From Bacteroidales bacterium (GTDB taxonomy: Bacteria; Bacteroidota; Bacteroidia; Bacteroidales; Bacteroidaceae): a stretch of 64,000 nucleotides of DNA. Each line of letters starts with the position of its first letter. Position 1 is the stretch's first letter. The notes beneath the pieces are model-generated. The model did no database searches, was not told where the DNA came from, and saw only the letters and a program-made list of their open reading frames with translations. Both the position numbers and the translations under genes were made by a program. The stretch covers positions 30,138 through 94,137 of the forward strand of contig SUXS01000015.1 in NCBI GenBank assembly GCA_015060865.1, written 5' to 3'. Below, piece after piece: positions 53,599 through 62,838 of the stretch.

Positions 53599-54089
53599 GA
53601 TTTACTAGTATTTTTTTTCTGTTCTTTCAATTTCTTTTCTCTACGACGGCGAGCTGCTGCACATTTCGAGCAAACGCCATATATATATAAAGAGGTATGT
53701 GCAATGGCAAATCCGCGACTATGCGTATTCTCTATTACCTCGCGTAACTTATCGTCACGCACCTCAGTCACCGTGCCACATGCCATACATATACGGTGGA
53801 AGTGAGTAGTCATATTGTATGACTTCTCGTACTGCGAGCTGTTGTCAAACTTATGACGGACGACCAGATGGGCATCGGTGAGCAGTTCCATCGTATTATA
53901 TAGGGTAGCGCGACTTACGTGGAATTTGTTGGCTGCCATAATGTCGGCCAGTTCCTCCATAGTGAAGTGTCCTTCTATGGAATAGATAGCATCGAGAATG
54001 GCAAAACGCTCCTGCGTCTTGCGCAAACCTTTGTTCTGCAAATACTGCTCAAAGGTTCCACGAACGGTTTCTTTGATGCTATTGTCCAT
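53595..54089 (-). CDS. Fur-family transcriptional regulator
   Basis: A 164-residue Fur-like repressor. The winged helix is at the start (RKTQERFAILDAIYSIEGHFT, RATLYNTMELL), followed by the THFHRICMACGTVTEV metal region with a CxxC pair, and a second C-x-x-C (CSKC) near the end. It could be Fur-, Zur- or PerR-like; the metal cannot be told from the sequence. The ATG at 54089 is preferred to a longer frame with a hydrophobic leader. It shares an ATGA overlap with purA. Its likely promoter is TTG-21 bases-TATCTTTG at 54110-54141. Confidence 0.88.
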   Translation of the reverse strand: MDNSIKETVRGTFEQYLQNKGLRKTQERFAILDAIYSIEGHFTMEELADIMAANKFHVSRATLYNTMELLTDAHLVVRHKFDNSSQYEKSYNMTTHFHRICMACGTVTEVRDDKLREVIENTHSRGFAIAHTSLYIYGVCSKCAAARRRREKKLKEQKKNTSKS

Positions 54090-54500
54090 ATCACACGTAA
54101 AGTAGCAAGCAAAGATAAATAAATTAATTGGGAAAATGCAATAAAATCCATTCATTTATCAAAAATATATTCAAAAAGCATCTTCTACACACGACTATGA
54201 AATAGAAAGCCTATCTATCACCGACTTATCCCCTACTCACAGCACTGTCAACTTCGCCTTTGTCCTATTGTTCCAACACTCATCACAACGCCATTTGTTC
54301 AACAAAAAGAGACTCCGCATGACAAGTACAAATTTGACTAAAAAGACGAAGAGAGGCGAAGAAACACCCACCATCACACATTTTTACTCTTTCCACACAC
54401 GTTTTCTCGCAAAAAAACACTAACTTTACCCAATAATTTCAGTTTGTAAGTTTGTAGCGCTTTAACTCAAAAACTTACAAACTCAAAAACTCAAATCAAC
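54090..54500. other. 411-base gene-free region between Fur-purA and parE
   Basis: It carries the Fur-purA promoter on the minus strand (54110-54141) and a leader for parE with ACTTACAAACTCAAAAACTCA. A TAACTTTA at about 54421-54428 may be the parE -7. No coding frame or stable structure is seen in the middle. Confidence 0.65.
54110..54141 (-). promoter_or_regulatory. Promoter of the Fur-purA operon
   Basis: On the minus strand TTG (54141-54139), a 21-base spacer and TATCTTTG (54117-54110), about 20 bases before the ATG. Confidence 0.65.
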
Positions 54501-56432
54501 ATGAGCGACGAACTAAATATGCCCATTGAGGAACAGGTAGCGTATACCGACGACAACATACGCCACCTGAGTGACATGGAGCACGTGCGCCTGCGTCCCG
54601 GTATGTATATCGGTAAGCTGGGCGACGGCTCGCAGAACGACGACGGTATCTACGTGCTGCTCAAGGAGGTCATCGACAACTCCATCGACGAGTTCAAGAT
54701 GCATGCCGGCAAGCGTATCGAGATCGATATCACCGACCACAAGCGCGTCAGCGTGCGCGACTATGGCCGCGGCATCCCTCAGGGCAAGCTGATGGAGGCA
54801 GTGAGCGTGCTCAACACCGGCGGTAAGTACGACAGCAAGGCCTTCAAGAAGAGCGTGGGCCTGAACGGTGTGGGTGTGAAGGCAGTGAACGCCCTGAGTG
54901 CCCACTTCGAGGCCAGCTCATACCGTGACGGCAAGGTGCGCACGGTAGTGTTCGAGAAGGGCAACATGGTGAGCGACACCACCGAGAATGCAGGCCCCGA
55001 GGAGACGGGCACACGCATCGTCTTCGAGCCTGACAATACGTTGTTTGTGGGCTACTCGTTCCGCTCGGCCTATATCGAGACCATGTTGCGAAACTACACC
55101 TACCTCAACACGGGTCTCACCATCATGTACAACGGCAAGCGCATCCTCTCGCGCAATGGTTTGGTAGACCTGCTCACCGACAACATGACGGCCACATCGC
55201 TCTACCCCATCATACACCTCAAGACCGAGGACATAGAGATTGCCTTCACCCATACCGACCAGTACGGCGAGGAGTACTACTCCTTCGTCAATGGCCAGCA
55301 TACCACACAGGGCGGTACTCACCAAAGTGCCTTCAAGGAGCATATTGCCCGCACCATCAAGGAGTTTTATAACAAAAACCACGAATTCACCGATATCCGC
55401 AACGGCATCGTGGGTGCCATCGCCATCAATGTGGAGGAGCCGGTGTTCGAGAGCCAGACCAAGGTGAAGCTGGGCTCTACCGCCATGGAACCCGGTGGCC
55501 GCAGCCTCAACAAGTTTGTGGGCGACTTCATCAAGACCGAGGTTGACAACTACCTGCACCGCAACACCGAGGTGGCCGACACCATGCTGCAGAAGATTCA
55601 GGAGAGCGAGAAGGAGCGCAAGGCCATTGCCGGTGTCACTAAGATAGCCCGCGAGCGTGCCAAGAAGGTCAATATGCACAACCGCAAGCTGCGCGACTGC
55701 CGCATTCACTTCAACGACACCAAGGGCGACCGCACCGACGAGTCGTGCATCTTCATCACCGAGGGCGACTCAGCGAGCGGCTCCATCACCAAGAGCCGCG
55801 ACGTGAACACACAGGCCGTATTCAGCCTGCGCGGTAAACCGCTCAACTCGTTCGGCCTCACCAAGAAGGTGGTTTACGAGAACGAGGAGTTCAACCTCCT
55901 GCAAGCCGCACTCAACATCGAGGATGGCCTCGAGGGGCTCCGTTACAACAAGGTCATCGTGGCCACCGATGCCGATGTCGACGGCATGCACATCCGCCTG
56001 CTGATGATTACCTTCTTCCTGCAGTTCTTCCCCGACCTCATCAAGAAGGGCCACGTATACATCCTGCAGACGCCGCTTTTCCGTGTGCGCAACAGGAAAC
56101 GCCTCATCAAGGGCTACAAGAAGGAGAACGACACCGACCGCAAGAGCGACTTCATCACCCGCTACTGCTACTCCGACGAGGAGCGCCTGAAGGCCATCGC
56201 CGACCTCGGCCCCAATCCCGAGATTACCCGATTCAAGGGTCTCGGTGAGATTTCGCCCGACGAGTTCAAGCACTTCATCGGCAAGGACATCCGCCTCGAG
56301 CGTGTCAGCCTCCACAAGAACGATGCCGTGATGGACCTCCTCGAGTTCTACATGGGAAAGAACACCATGGAACGCCAGAACTTTATCATTGACAACCTCG
56401 TGGTGGAGGAGGATAAACCGGATGAGGAATAA
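54501..56432 (+). CDS. parE: DNA topoisomerase IV subunit B
   Basis: A 643-residue type IIA topoisomerase ATPase subunit. The GHKL ATPase is at the start ([30 protein letters not shown]), with GGTH and the transducer domain following; TOPRIM motifs are EGDSASGS and DADVDGMH, and LRGKPLN fits. The absence of the insert seen in longer GyrB forms suits ParE. ParC is not adjacent. GyrB cannot be wholly excluded without a tree. Confidence 0.87.
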   Translation: MSDELNMPIEEQVAYTDDNIRHLSDMEHVRLRPGMYIGKLGDGSQNDDGIYVLLKEVIDNSIDEFKMHAGKRIEIDITDHKRVSVRDYGRGIPQGKLMEAVSVLNTGGKYDSKAFKKSVGLNGVGVKAVNALSAHFEASSYRDGKVRTVVFEKGNMVSDTTENAGPEETGTRIVFEPDNTLFVGYSFRSAYIETMLRNYTYLNTGLTIMYNGKRILSRNGLVDLLTDNMTATSLYPIIHLKTEDIEIAFTHTDQYGEEYYSFVNGQHTTQGGTHQSAFKEHIARTIKEFYNKNHEFTDIRNGIVGAIAINVEEPVFESQTKVKLGSTAMEPGGRSLNKFVGDFIKTEVDNYLHRNTEVADTMLQKIQESEKERKAIAGVTKIARERAKKVNMHNRKLRDCRIHFNDTKGDRTDESCIFITEGDSASGSITKSRDVNTQAVFSLRGKPLNSFGLTKKVVYENEEFNLLQAALNIEDGLEGLRYNKVIVATDADVDGMHIRLLMITFFLQFFPDLIKKGHVYILQTPLFRVRNRKRLIKGYKKENDTDRKSDFITRYCYSDEERLKAIADLGPNPEITRFKGLGEISPDEFKHFIGKDIRLERVSLHKNDAVMDLLEFYMGKNTMERQNFIIDNLVVEEDKPDEE

Positions 56433-56435
56433 CCA

Positions 56436-56464
56436 GTTGAAAGTGGAAAGATGAAAGATGAAAG
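56436..56464 (+). repeat. 29-base repeat, inverted copy of 57695-57723
   Basis: The sequence starting GTTGAAAGTGGAAAG matches the reverse complement of 57695-57723 at 28 of 29 positions. It lies at the parE-coaD junction. Confidence 0.7.
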
Positions 56465-56465
56465 T

Positions 56466-56912
56466 ATGTTCACAACTCGTACCGCTCTTTTTCCCGGTAC
56501 ATTCGATCCCTTTACGATAGGTCATGCGGCCTTGGTGCGCCGTGCCCTAAGCATCGTCGACGAGCTGTACATCGCCATCGGCATCAACATCGGCAAGCAC
56601 ACCATGCTCACCCTTGACGAGCGTATGGAGCGCATATCGGCTCTATATAAGGATGAGCCGCGCATCCATGTCGTCAGCTACGAGGGGTTGACCACCGACC
56701 TTGCCGCGTCCGTCGGTGCACAGTTCATCATCCGGGGCGTGCGCAGCAGCGTCGACTTCGAGTATGAGCGCAGCATTGCCGATGTCAACCGTATGCTCAC
56801 CGGCATCGACACCCTGCTGCTCATCAGCGAGCCCCAGTATGCCGCCATCAGCAGCAGCATGGTGCGCGAGCTCGCCCGCTTCGGCAAGGACATCGGTCCG
56901 TACCTTCCCTAG
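56466..56912 (+). CDS. coaD: Phosphopantetheine adenylyltransferase
   Basis: A 148-residue enzyme of coenzyme A synthesis. TALFPGTFDPFTIGH at the start includes the TIGH nucleotide-binding motif (17-20), RGVRSSVDFEYE is the pantetheine-binding part, and ISSSMVRELA is the C-terminal motif. An ATG 15 bases earlier (56451) would add five residues encoded by the repeat; I prefer 56466. It follows parE by 33 bases. Confidence 0.93.
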   Translation: MFTTRTALFPGTFDPFTIGHAALVRRALSIVDELYIAIGINIGKHTMLTLDERMERISALYKDEPRIHVVSYEGLTTDLAASVGAQFIIRGVRSSVDFEYERSIADVNRMLTGIDTLLLISEPQYAAISSSMVRELARFGKDIGPYLP

Positions 56913-56966
56913 GGTAGAGGAGACCCCCGATGCCCCTCAAGTCGAGAGGGACAGCCACTCACATGC

Positions 56967-57578
56967 TCATTTCTTAATGGCAAACAGACTATTGTCGAGC
57001 TTTGCTCCCTCACTGATGTCGGTCAGCGTATAGGAGGTGTAGTCGCCATTGGTGTAGTGCATCATGATGGTGCTGATGCGCTTGGTGCCTTTGTCGTAGC
57101 GTGCCTCCACCTTGCTGATGCCCCCGCGTGTCTTCTCGTCGTCGAGCTCTACCTCCACGATGTGGCAGTCGTCCAGCTCGTCTACATTCATCTTTGTCAT
57201 ATACTCCTCGGCTTCGTGATAGTCGCCCGTCATGGCAGCCAGCAGCATGATGCGCATCATCTTGGCGGTACCGTTCTTGGCGCTCATCACACGGCGCTTG
57301 CCCTTGGTCACCATCATCACCTGCATGTCGTTGATGACAAAGCAGTCGCCTGCAGGCTCATCATAGTGGATTGACATGAGCCCCGGGGCATACTGGAAGC
57401 TGGCCGTGCTGCTGACGGTAGTCTCCAAGAGGGCTACGTACTTGTCTTGCTGTAGGCGCGACACGATACTTGTGGTACTACTGCCTACTTGCTTGATGGC
57501 ATCGAGCACGGCGTGGTCTTGCGCTGCCATCCACATGGGAGCAGCAATAATCATTAGGGAGAGAAGAATTTTTTTCAT
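56967..57578 (-). CDS. LolA-like outer-membrane lipoprotein carrier
   Basis: A 203-residue periplasmic protein. A signal peptide to AAQ is followed by an alternating strand pattern (YVALLETTVSSTASFQYAPGLMSIHYDEPAGDCFVIND) typical of the LolA/LolB fold. In aryl-polyene-type clusters a LolA-like protein sits next to the MMPL exporter, which fits here: the exporter is 140 bases downstream on the same strand. It is separate from the housekeeping lolA, which is not in the window. Confidence 0.72.
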   Translation of the reverse strand: MKKILLSLMIIAAPMWMAAQDHAVLDAIKQVGSSTTSIVSRLQQDKYVALLETTVSSTASFQYAPGLMSIHYDEPAGDCFVINDMQVMMVTKGKRRVMSAKNGTAKMMRIMLLAAMTGDYHEAEEYMTKMNVDELDDCHIVEVELDDEKTRGGISKVEARYDKGTKRISTIMMHYTNGDYTSYTLTDISEGAKLDNSLFAIKK

Positions 57579-57617
57579 AATACTATAGTGGTTGATGGTT
57601 GATGGTTGTTGGATGAT

Positions 57618-57687
57618 GGTTGATGGATGATGGTTGATGGATGATGGTTAATGGATGATGGTTGATGGATGATGGTTGATGGATGAT
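57618..57687 (+). repeat. 14-base tandem repeat, five copies
   Basis: GGTTGATGGATGAT repeats five times without gaps; the third copy has one change (GGTTAATGGATGAT). A shorter GGTTGAT run (57590-57617) precedes it. It is between the LolA-like start and the MMPL gene. Confidence 0.9.
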
Positions 57688-57694
57688 TTTGCGT

Positions 57695-57723
57695 CTTTCA
57701 TCTTTCATCTTTCAACTTTCAAC
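57695..57723 (-). repeat. 29-base repeat, inverted copy of 56436-56464
   Basis: The reverse complement of this sequence matches 56436-56464 except at one base. It overlaps the stop of the MMPL gene. Confidence 0.7.
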
Positions 57724-60169
57724 TTTTATAAAACTTCCTGAACAGATAAGGCTGCAGTGCATAGGAAATGATTACTGTGGAGGTCATACCTATAATGGTG
57801 ACCAAACCTACCGAACGTATGGCGGGGTGCACGGCAAAGAATAGCGAGCCTACACCCACAAGCAGCACGAAGGCCGAGAACACGATGGCCGACTTGTGGG
57901 GCAGCAGCAGGTCGCCCGTGCCGCGCTGGCGTGCCAGCAGCCCCTCCATGATGAAGATGCTGTAGTCGACGCCGATGCCGAAGATGAAGGTCGACACCAC
58001 GATGTTGATGAGGTTAAACTGCATGTCTGTCATGGCCATCACGCCAATCACGATGTACCAGCTCAGTGCCATGGGCAGGAAGGCGATGATGGAGAGCACC
58101 ACGCTGCGGAACGAGATGAGCAGTACCACAAACACGAACGCCATGGCTATGTATAGCGCGGTGTTGAAGTCGTCGTTGATGAGCTTCACCGTCTGCCCCG
58201 TATAGTAGTAGGGGTCCACCACAAGGAAATGGGGCGAGGCCGCATTCACGGCATCGCAAAGGGCGATGAGTTGCGCCTTGGGTACTTGCACGGGGAAGAA
58301 TATCATGTACCTGTCGCCGCTCTTCTCTACGATGATGGATTGCAGCATCTCGGGCAGTGCCTCGCTCTCGAAGATATAATTAGGTTCATAGTCGGCCTTG
58401 GCCATTGCGAAGAAGGGGGCAAACATACGTGTATTGAGACCTGCCTCCGGCGCATGATTCTCGATGAGCCGGCTCACCTCGGCCAGATGCTCCTCATCCC
58501 AGTAGTTGCGCCATTGTGCCAGTCGCTCGCGTTGCTGGGCTTTTGATACGAGTAGCCCCGAGGGGTTGGTATAGCTGCGCAGCAGGCTGTCGGCCTTGAG
58601 CGCATCGAGCGTGGTGGCCAAGGCATGGGCATAGGTGATGGCGCTGTCGGGGTGCTCGGCTGCAGCAGCAAAGTAGGTAGTGGTGCATCCCGAGGGTGAT
58701 TTTGAGGCCAGCAGGTCCATCGTACGCTGCACGTCGGGCTCAGTGTAACCGATATTCTTCAGGTCAGAATCAAAGGTAAGGCTTCGCGAAGCGATGATGC
58801 ATACCACGCTCAGCACCACGATACCCCACACGAGCACGGGCTTGCGGTCGAAGGGATAGCTGTTGATACGGTCGATGAGCATGAAGGCTCTGCGGCTGCG
58901 CCGTGTGCGTCGCTTGCTGAAGAAGTGGGGCAGATAGAAGAGGCAAAACAGCGTAGTGCCCACTATCTCGAAGGCCGCAAAGAAACCAAAGTCCTGCAGC
59001 AGTTCGCTCTTGGTGAGCAGCAGGCCCATGAAGGAGCCTATGGTAGTGAGTGCGCCCAGGATGACGGGGCGTGTCTGGTCGCGCAGTATCTGTATGGGGT
59101 CTTCCACATACTTCGTATGGGTGAGCACGTGTAGGCAATAGCTGAGTGCCACGCCCACTACTACGGCACCGAGCCCCAGCACCATGAGCGACATCTTGCC
59201 CTTGATGAGGTATACCATACCCAAGGCAAAGATGCTGCCGTAGACTACAGGCATCACCAAGAGGGGTATGGTGCTCTTGTTGCGGAAGCAGAAAGCAATG
59301 ACAAAGCAGATGATGAGCAGAGCCACACCGATGGTGCGCACAAGGTCGAGCTTGATACAGGTGGAGTTGTAGGCACTCTGTATGGGCGAACCGCTGTAGC
59401 CTATGCGCACATCTGGATAGTTCTCCTCAACGATGCGGATAGCCTCCTCCATCTCGTCTACGAGTTGGCCGTTCTTGCCCGACTCGCTGGAGCTGATTGA
59501 CGGGAATATATAACCTTGGCAGATGGATTCGTCGCCCGTGAAGAGGTGGTTGTTCACCAGTGCCAGTTGCTTGCCTTCACCGCTCCCTGCAAACTGATGT
59601 GCCAGGCGCCGGCCGAGCACGCTACGCAGTCCTATGGGGTCGTGCGTGATGAGCGGTTGCAGCATGGGGCCCATCTCGGAGAGCAGCATATCGTAGTTGT
59701 CGGTCATCACCTGCGCGACATTGTCGGCCGTGAGCATACTGTCGATAAGAGCATAATCCTCTGCCTCAATATACGAGGGTAGGTTGGCCAGCAAGTAATC
59801 GACGGCGCCGGTGAGCATCTCCTCGTCGAGCGCGTAGAGCGTAGACTCCACGTAGTGGTGTGTGGTGTCAATCTCCTCGAGCAGGGCAAAAAACTCATCG
59901 CACGCCTCGGCGAGCATGTAGGAGTCCACCTCATCGGTCTCTGGCTCGAAGATGACAGTGATACGGTCCTTCACCCTCAGGTCGGCAAAAGCCAATTGTC
60001 CGCTGCCCGTATCGGCTGCGGGAACCAGTTTGGATATATCCTCTTCCAAGTAGAGCCGCGAGCCGAGATACCCAAACACGCCCAGTGCGGCCACGAGCGT
60101 GAGGTACATGACCAGCTTATGCTTACTGAAATAGCGGTATGCCGCTACCGTGATGTCCGATGCTTTCAT
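57719..60169 (-). CDS. MMPL/RND-type exporter
   Basis: An 816-residue membrane protein with the RND layout: one N-terminal helix (about 18-36), a large soluble loop, a block of helices near 265-420, a second loop and a final helix block near 660-810. The MMPL-like YGSIFALGMVYLI and GLGAVVVGVALSYCLHVL strings are visible. In aryl-polyene clusters MMPL proteins carry the lipid product to the outer membrane. FabG lies 31 bases upstream. The drug-resistance branch of RND, with AcrA-type partners, does not apply here. Confidence 0.88.
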   Translation of the reverse strand: MKASDITVAAYRYFSKHKLVMYLTLVAALGVFGYLGSRLYLEEDISKLVPAADTGSGQLAFADLRVKDRITVIFEPETDEVDSYMLAEACDEFFALLEEIDTTHHYVESTLYALDEEMLTGAVDYLLANLPSYIEAEDYALIDSMLTADNVAQVMTDNYDMLLSEMGPMLQPLITHDPIGLRSVLGRRLAHQFAGSGEGKQLALVNNHLFTGDESICQGYIFPSISSSESGKNGQLVDEMEEAIRIVEENYPDVRIGYSGSPIQSAYNSTCIKLDLVRTIGVALLIICFVIAFCFRNKSTIPLLVMPVVYGSIFALGMVYLIKGKMSLMVLGLGAVVVGVALSYCLHVLTHTKYVEDPIQILRDQTRPVILGALTTIGSFMGLLLTKSELLQDFGFFAAFEIVGTTLFCLFYLPHFFSKRRTRRSRRAFMLIDRINSYPFDRKPVLVWGIVVLSVVCIIASRSLTFDSDLKNIGYTEPDVQRTMDLLASKSPSGCTTTYFAAAAEHPDSAITYAHALATTLDALKADSLLRSYTNPSGLLVSKAQQRERLAQWRNYWDEEHLAEVSRLIENHAPEAGLNTRMFAPFFAMAKADYEPNYIFESEALPEMLQSIIVEKSGDRYMIFFPVQVPKAQLIALCDAVNAASPHFLVVDPYYYTGQTVKLINDDFNTALYIAMAFVFVVLLISFRSVVLSIIAFLPMALSWYIVIGVMAMTDMQFNLINIVVSTFIFGIGVDYSIFIMEGLLARQRGTGDLLLPHKSAIVFSAFVLLVGVGSLFFAVHPAIRSVGLVTIIGMTSTVIISYALQPYLFRKFYKS

Positions 60170-60200
60170 CCTAATCCTATATTATTTCCTATAAAAATCA

Positions 60201-60932
60201 TCAAGTATACAGGCCACCGTTGATTGAGATGACCTCTCCAGTGATGTAGCTCGAATGTTCCGAAACGAGGAACGATACCAGATGAGCCACCTCCTCGGCA
60301 CTGCCAAAGCGTCCCATGGGGATACCTTGCTTGAGCGATTCCTCGTCGAGCCCCTCGGTCATGTCGGTAGCGATGAACCCCGGTGCGATAGCGTTGACGG
60401 TAATGTTGCGGTTTGCCACCTCAAGGGCAAGAGCCTTGGTGGTAGCGATGAGGGCGCCCTTGGCTGCAGAGTAGTTGCATTGTCCGGGCAGTCCCTTGAT
60501 GCCGCTCACCGATGCCATGTTGATGATGCGTCCATGGTGTTTGCGGGCCATGCGCTTGAGCACGGGTTGTGTGACGTGATAGAAACCGTCCAAGGTAGTG
60601 TTGATGACATTGTGCCACTGGGCATCCTCCATGAAGAGCAACACAGCATCGCTGCGCATACCTGCATTGTTGACAAGCACATCAATGTAGTCGTCCTTGC
60701 CGTGAGTCGCTGCCCAAGCCTCCAGTGCGGTGTGTGTAGCTTCCTTATCCGACACGTCGAAGGGCAGCAGTTCGGCTACGCCGCCTTCGGCCTCAATCAG
60801 TTGTTTCACCTCGATGGCCTTCTGCTCGGCCGAACGGTAGTTGATAAGTATGGCAAATCCGTCTTTGGCCAGCTGCAGGCATACGGCGCGGCCTATGCCA
60901 CGTGAGCCACCGGTAACTAATGCGTATTTCAT
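60201..60932 (-). CDS. 3-oxoacyl-ACP reductase (FabG-like SDR)
   Basis: A 243-residue SDR. VTGGSRGIGRAV binds NADPH, NNAGMRSD is the N motif and ASVSGIKGLPGQCNYSAAKGAL contains the catalytic Ser-Tyr-Lys. LYT with GGL ends the protein. FabG reduces the keto group after each extension step; in this cluster it would serve the polyene chain. It is 36 bases from the FAD oxidoreductase gene; the leader repeats ACTCATAAACTT and AAACTCAAAT. Confidence 0.9.
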   Translation of the reverse strand: MKYALVTGGSRGIGRAVCLQLAKDGFAILINYRSAEQKAIEVKQLIEAEGGVAELLPFDVSDKEATHTALEAWAATHGKDDYIDVLVNNAGMRSDAVLLFMEDAQWHNVINTTLDGFYHVTQPVLKRMARKHHGRIINMASVSGIKGLPGQCNYSAAKGALIATTKALALEVANRNITVNAIAPGFIATDMTEGLDEESLKQGIPMGRFGSAEEVAHLVSFLVSEHSSYITGEVISINGGLYT

Positions 60933-60967
60933 ATTTGAGTTTATGGGTTCTTAAGTTTATGAGTATT

Positions 60968-62437
60968 CTAGTTTCTAAGTTTCAATTCACCGCCTACCAC
61001 ATATCCTGCTGTCTGTATCGATGCCATGAGCACTCCGAGCATGCCGTGTAGGGTGAGGTTTTGTCCTGTGAAGAAGAGGTTAGGCACAGGAGACTTGGGG
61101 GTGAGGATTGTCTGCATCAGTGCATCGCAATCCTTTCTGATGCCGTAGGCCGAGCCCTCCACTGTGCCTGTATAGTCGCGGTAGGTGAGTGGGCTGCTGG
61201 TGTATACTTTATCAATGTTGCCTGCCAGTTCAGGGATATAGCGCATGGCAAGCGCAATGGCTTCGTCGGCTTTACGCTGCTTGAAATCCTTGTATGCTTC
61301 GGGCCGATGTCCTATGCGGCTGTCGCTCCACTCGGCTACCTGCTCCCATAGCATTGGGCTAATCAGGTCAACGGTGGTAGCCCATCCGTCGGTCTCGGCC
61401 GAAGGCCAGGCAAAGTTGATGAAGAGACTTTCTGTGAGGCTGCCCTTACCATAATTGGCGTGCCAGATGTCGGGCATCTCATGGATGTAGATGCCTCGGT
61501 TGCGGTACTTCACCGTGTGCGGCTTCAGCACCAGTTGGGTGGTAAACATACCGTAGCTGTTTGTCAAGTTGTTGATGCGACGGCGGTATATGTTACGTAT
61601 CATGCTGCTCTCCTTGATGAGCGCAAGGGTCGTGGCGGGGTGGGCATTCGACACGATGGTACGGGCTGTATATGCATTGCCATCGGCTGTGATGACCTCT
61701 GCTATGCGCCCCTCACGCTCCACGAGTTCTGTCACTCGGGCACGTGTGATGAGTGTACCGTCCATTGCCTTGAACTGGTCGGCAATGTGGTGCACGAGGG
61801 TACCTCCTCCACCTTGCAGGCGGTAGGAGCCTTGGATGAATGAGTTGATGGATTGCGAGAAGGCATAGAGCGGGAGTTGCTCGGTAAGCTCGCTCTTGAC
61901 ACAGCCTCCTGCGATGACTTGACGCAGCACAGGGCTTTTCATCTGCTCATTGAAGAAGCGGTAGGCCGAGGTGGTGAAGCTGTCGGTCTCGAAGATGTTC
62001 CAGTCGGGACGAAGCGAGTCGTACAGGTGGTCGCTGATGCCTCTGAACACGTCGACCAATGCCGTAATGCCCTTCCTGTCATCGGGGAACTGCTCCACGA
62101 AGGTCTCGATGAAGCGGTCGTAGTCGTGTGAAAAACGATAGGACTGCCCTTGATAGATGACCTCCTCGAAGAAATCATCGTCGAGGCGATGCCATGGGAG
62201 CTCTTGGAGGTTGAAGTATTCGACCAGTGGATGCATCATCTCTCCTTGACCTACACCACCCACGTAGTGAAAGCCTGTGTCGAAATGATGGCCGGCACGG
62301 CGAAACACTTGGAAGGCACCGCCAATTTCAGTCCCCTGCTCAAGGATACACACATTGAGCCCTTGCTTGGCCAATGCATAGCCGCATCCCAAGCCGCCGA
62401 GGCCCGCACCTATGATAATGACATCGTATGACTGCAT
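60968..62437 (-). CDS. FAD-dependent oxidoreductase (phytoene desaturase/retinol saturase-like)
   Basis: A 489-residue flavoprotein. DVIIIGAGLGGLGCGYALAKQG is the dinucleotide-binding fold; GGGGTLVHHIADQF and the C-terminal GQNLTLHGMLGVLMASIQTAGYV match the CrtI-type amine-oxidase group. In pigment and polyene clusters such an enzyme may introduce or saturate double bonds. It is in line with the hotdog genes, 18 bases from the dehydratase-like gene. Confidence 0.85.
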   Translation of the reverse strand: MQSYDVIIIGAGLGGLGCGYALAKQGLNVCILEQGTEIGGAFQVFRRAGHHFDTGFHYVGGVGQGEMMHPLVEYFNLQELPWHRLDDDFFEEVIYQGQSYRFSHDYDRFIETFVEQFPDDRKGITALVDVFRGISDHLYDSLRPDWNIFETDSFTTSAYRFFNEQMKSPVLRQVIAGGCVKSELTEQLPLYAFSQSINSFIQGSYRLQGGGGTLVHHIADQFKAMDGTLITRARVTELVEREGRIAEVITADGNAYTARTIVSNAHPATTLALIKESSMIRNIYRRRINNLTNSYGMFTTQLVLKPHTVKYRNRGIYIHEMPDIWHANYGKGSLTESLFINFAWPSAETDGWATTVDLISPMLWEQVAEWSDSRIGHRPEAYKDFKQRKADEAIALAMRYIPELAGNIDKVYTSSPLTYRDYTGTVEGSAYGIRKDCDALMQTILTPKSPVPNLFFTGQNLTLHGMLGVLMASIQTAGYVVGGELKLRN

Positions 62438-62454
62438 AATTGCTTTTTACTGTT

Positions 62455-62838
62455 TTATTCGTTCACACACAGCTCACCACTCAATGTAAGGTAGGCCTGC
62501 TCCTGCCCATTGACATTGGCCTTGATGGCATAGCCCTCCTCACTCTCCGTGAGGTTTACGTGTACCAGCAATTCGCTCTCGCTGGCAGGTGTAAGCAGTG
62601 AGATGAAGCGGCAGTTCTTGATGTTGGCGAAGCTCAGTGGAGCCTCTGTTATCTGTTGGGCACACTCCTTGACCATCTCTACGGTGCATACACCGGGAGA
62701 TATGGGGTTGCCTTGGAAGTGGCCTCTGTAGATTTCGTGATTGGGGTTGAGCGTTACGTGAAAGATGGTATCCTCATCGCGACGTTCAACGGAATGGATT
62801 GTAAAGTATTTGTTCAGTAGCATTTCTCTGTTCTTCAT
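62455..62838 (-). CDS. Hotdog-fold 3-hydroxyacyl-ACP dehydratase-like protein (ApeI type)
   Basis: A 127-residue hotdog protein. The YRGHFQGNPISPGVCTVEM stretch is the dehydratase loop (compare HFPGNP in FabZ), and the remaining helix-strand pattern fits. It probably removes water from the 3-hydroxy intermediate of the chain. The ATG at 62838 overlaps the stop of the thioesterase gene as TAATG; a longer frame would run back into that gene. Confidence 0.8.
   Translation of the reverse strand: MKNREMLLNKYFTIHSVERRDEDTIFHVTLNPNHEIYRGHFQGNPISPGVCTVEMVKECAQQITEAPLSFANIKNCRFISLLTPASESELLVHVNLTESEEGYAIKANVNGQEQAYLTLSGELCVNE

Noticed and set aside
54918..56525. Two long frames on the minus strand (263 and 251 codons)
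   Set aside because: Both are antisense to parE, whose motifs are intact.
57590..57687. Possible CRISPR-like array
   Set aside because: Repeats are 14 bases with no spacers, and no cas genes are present.
57719..60169. Drug-resistance RND pump
   Set aside because: No AcrA- or TolC-type partner is present; the neighbours are lipid-chain enzymes.
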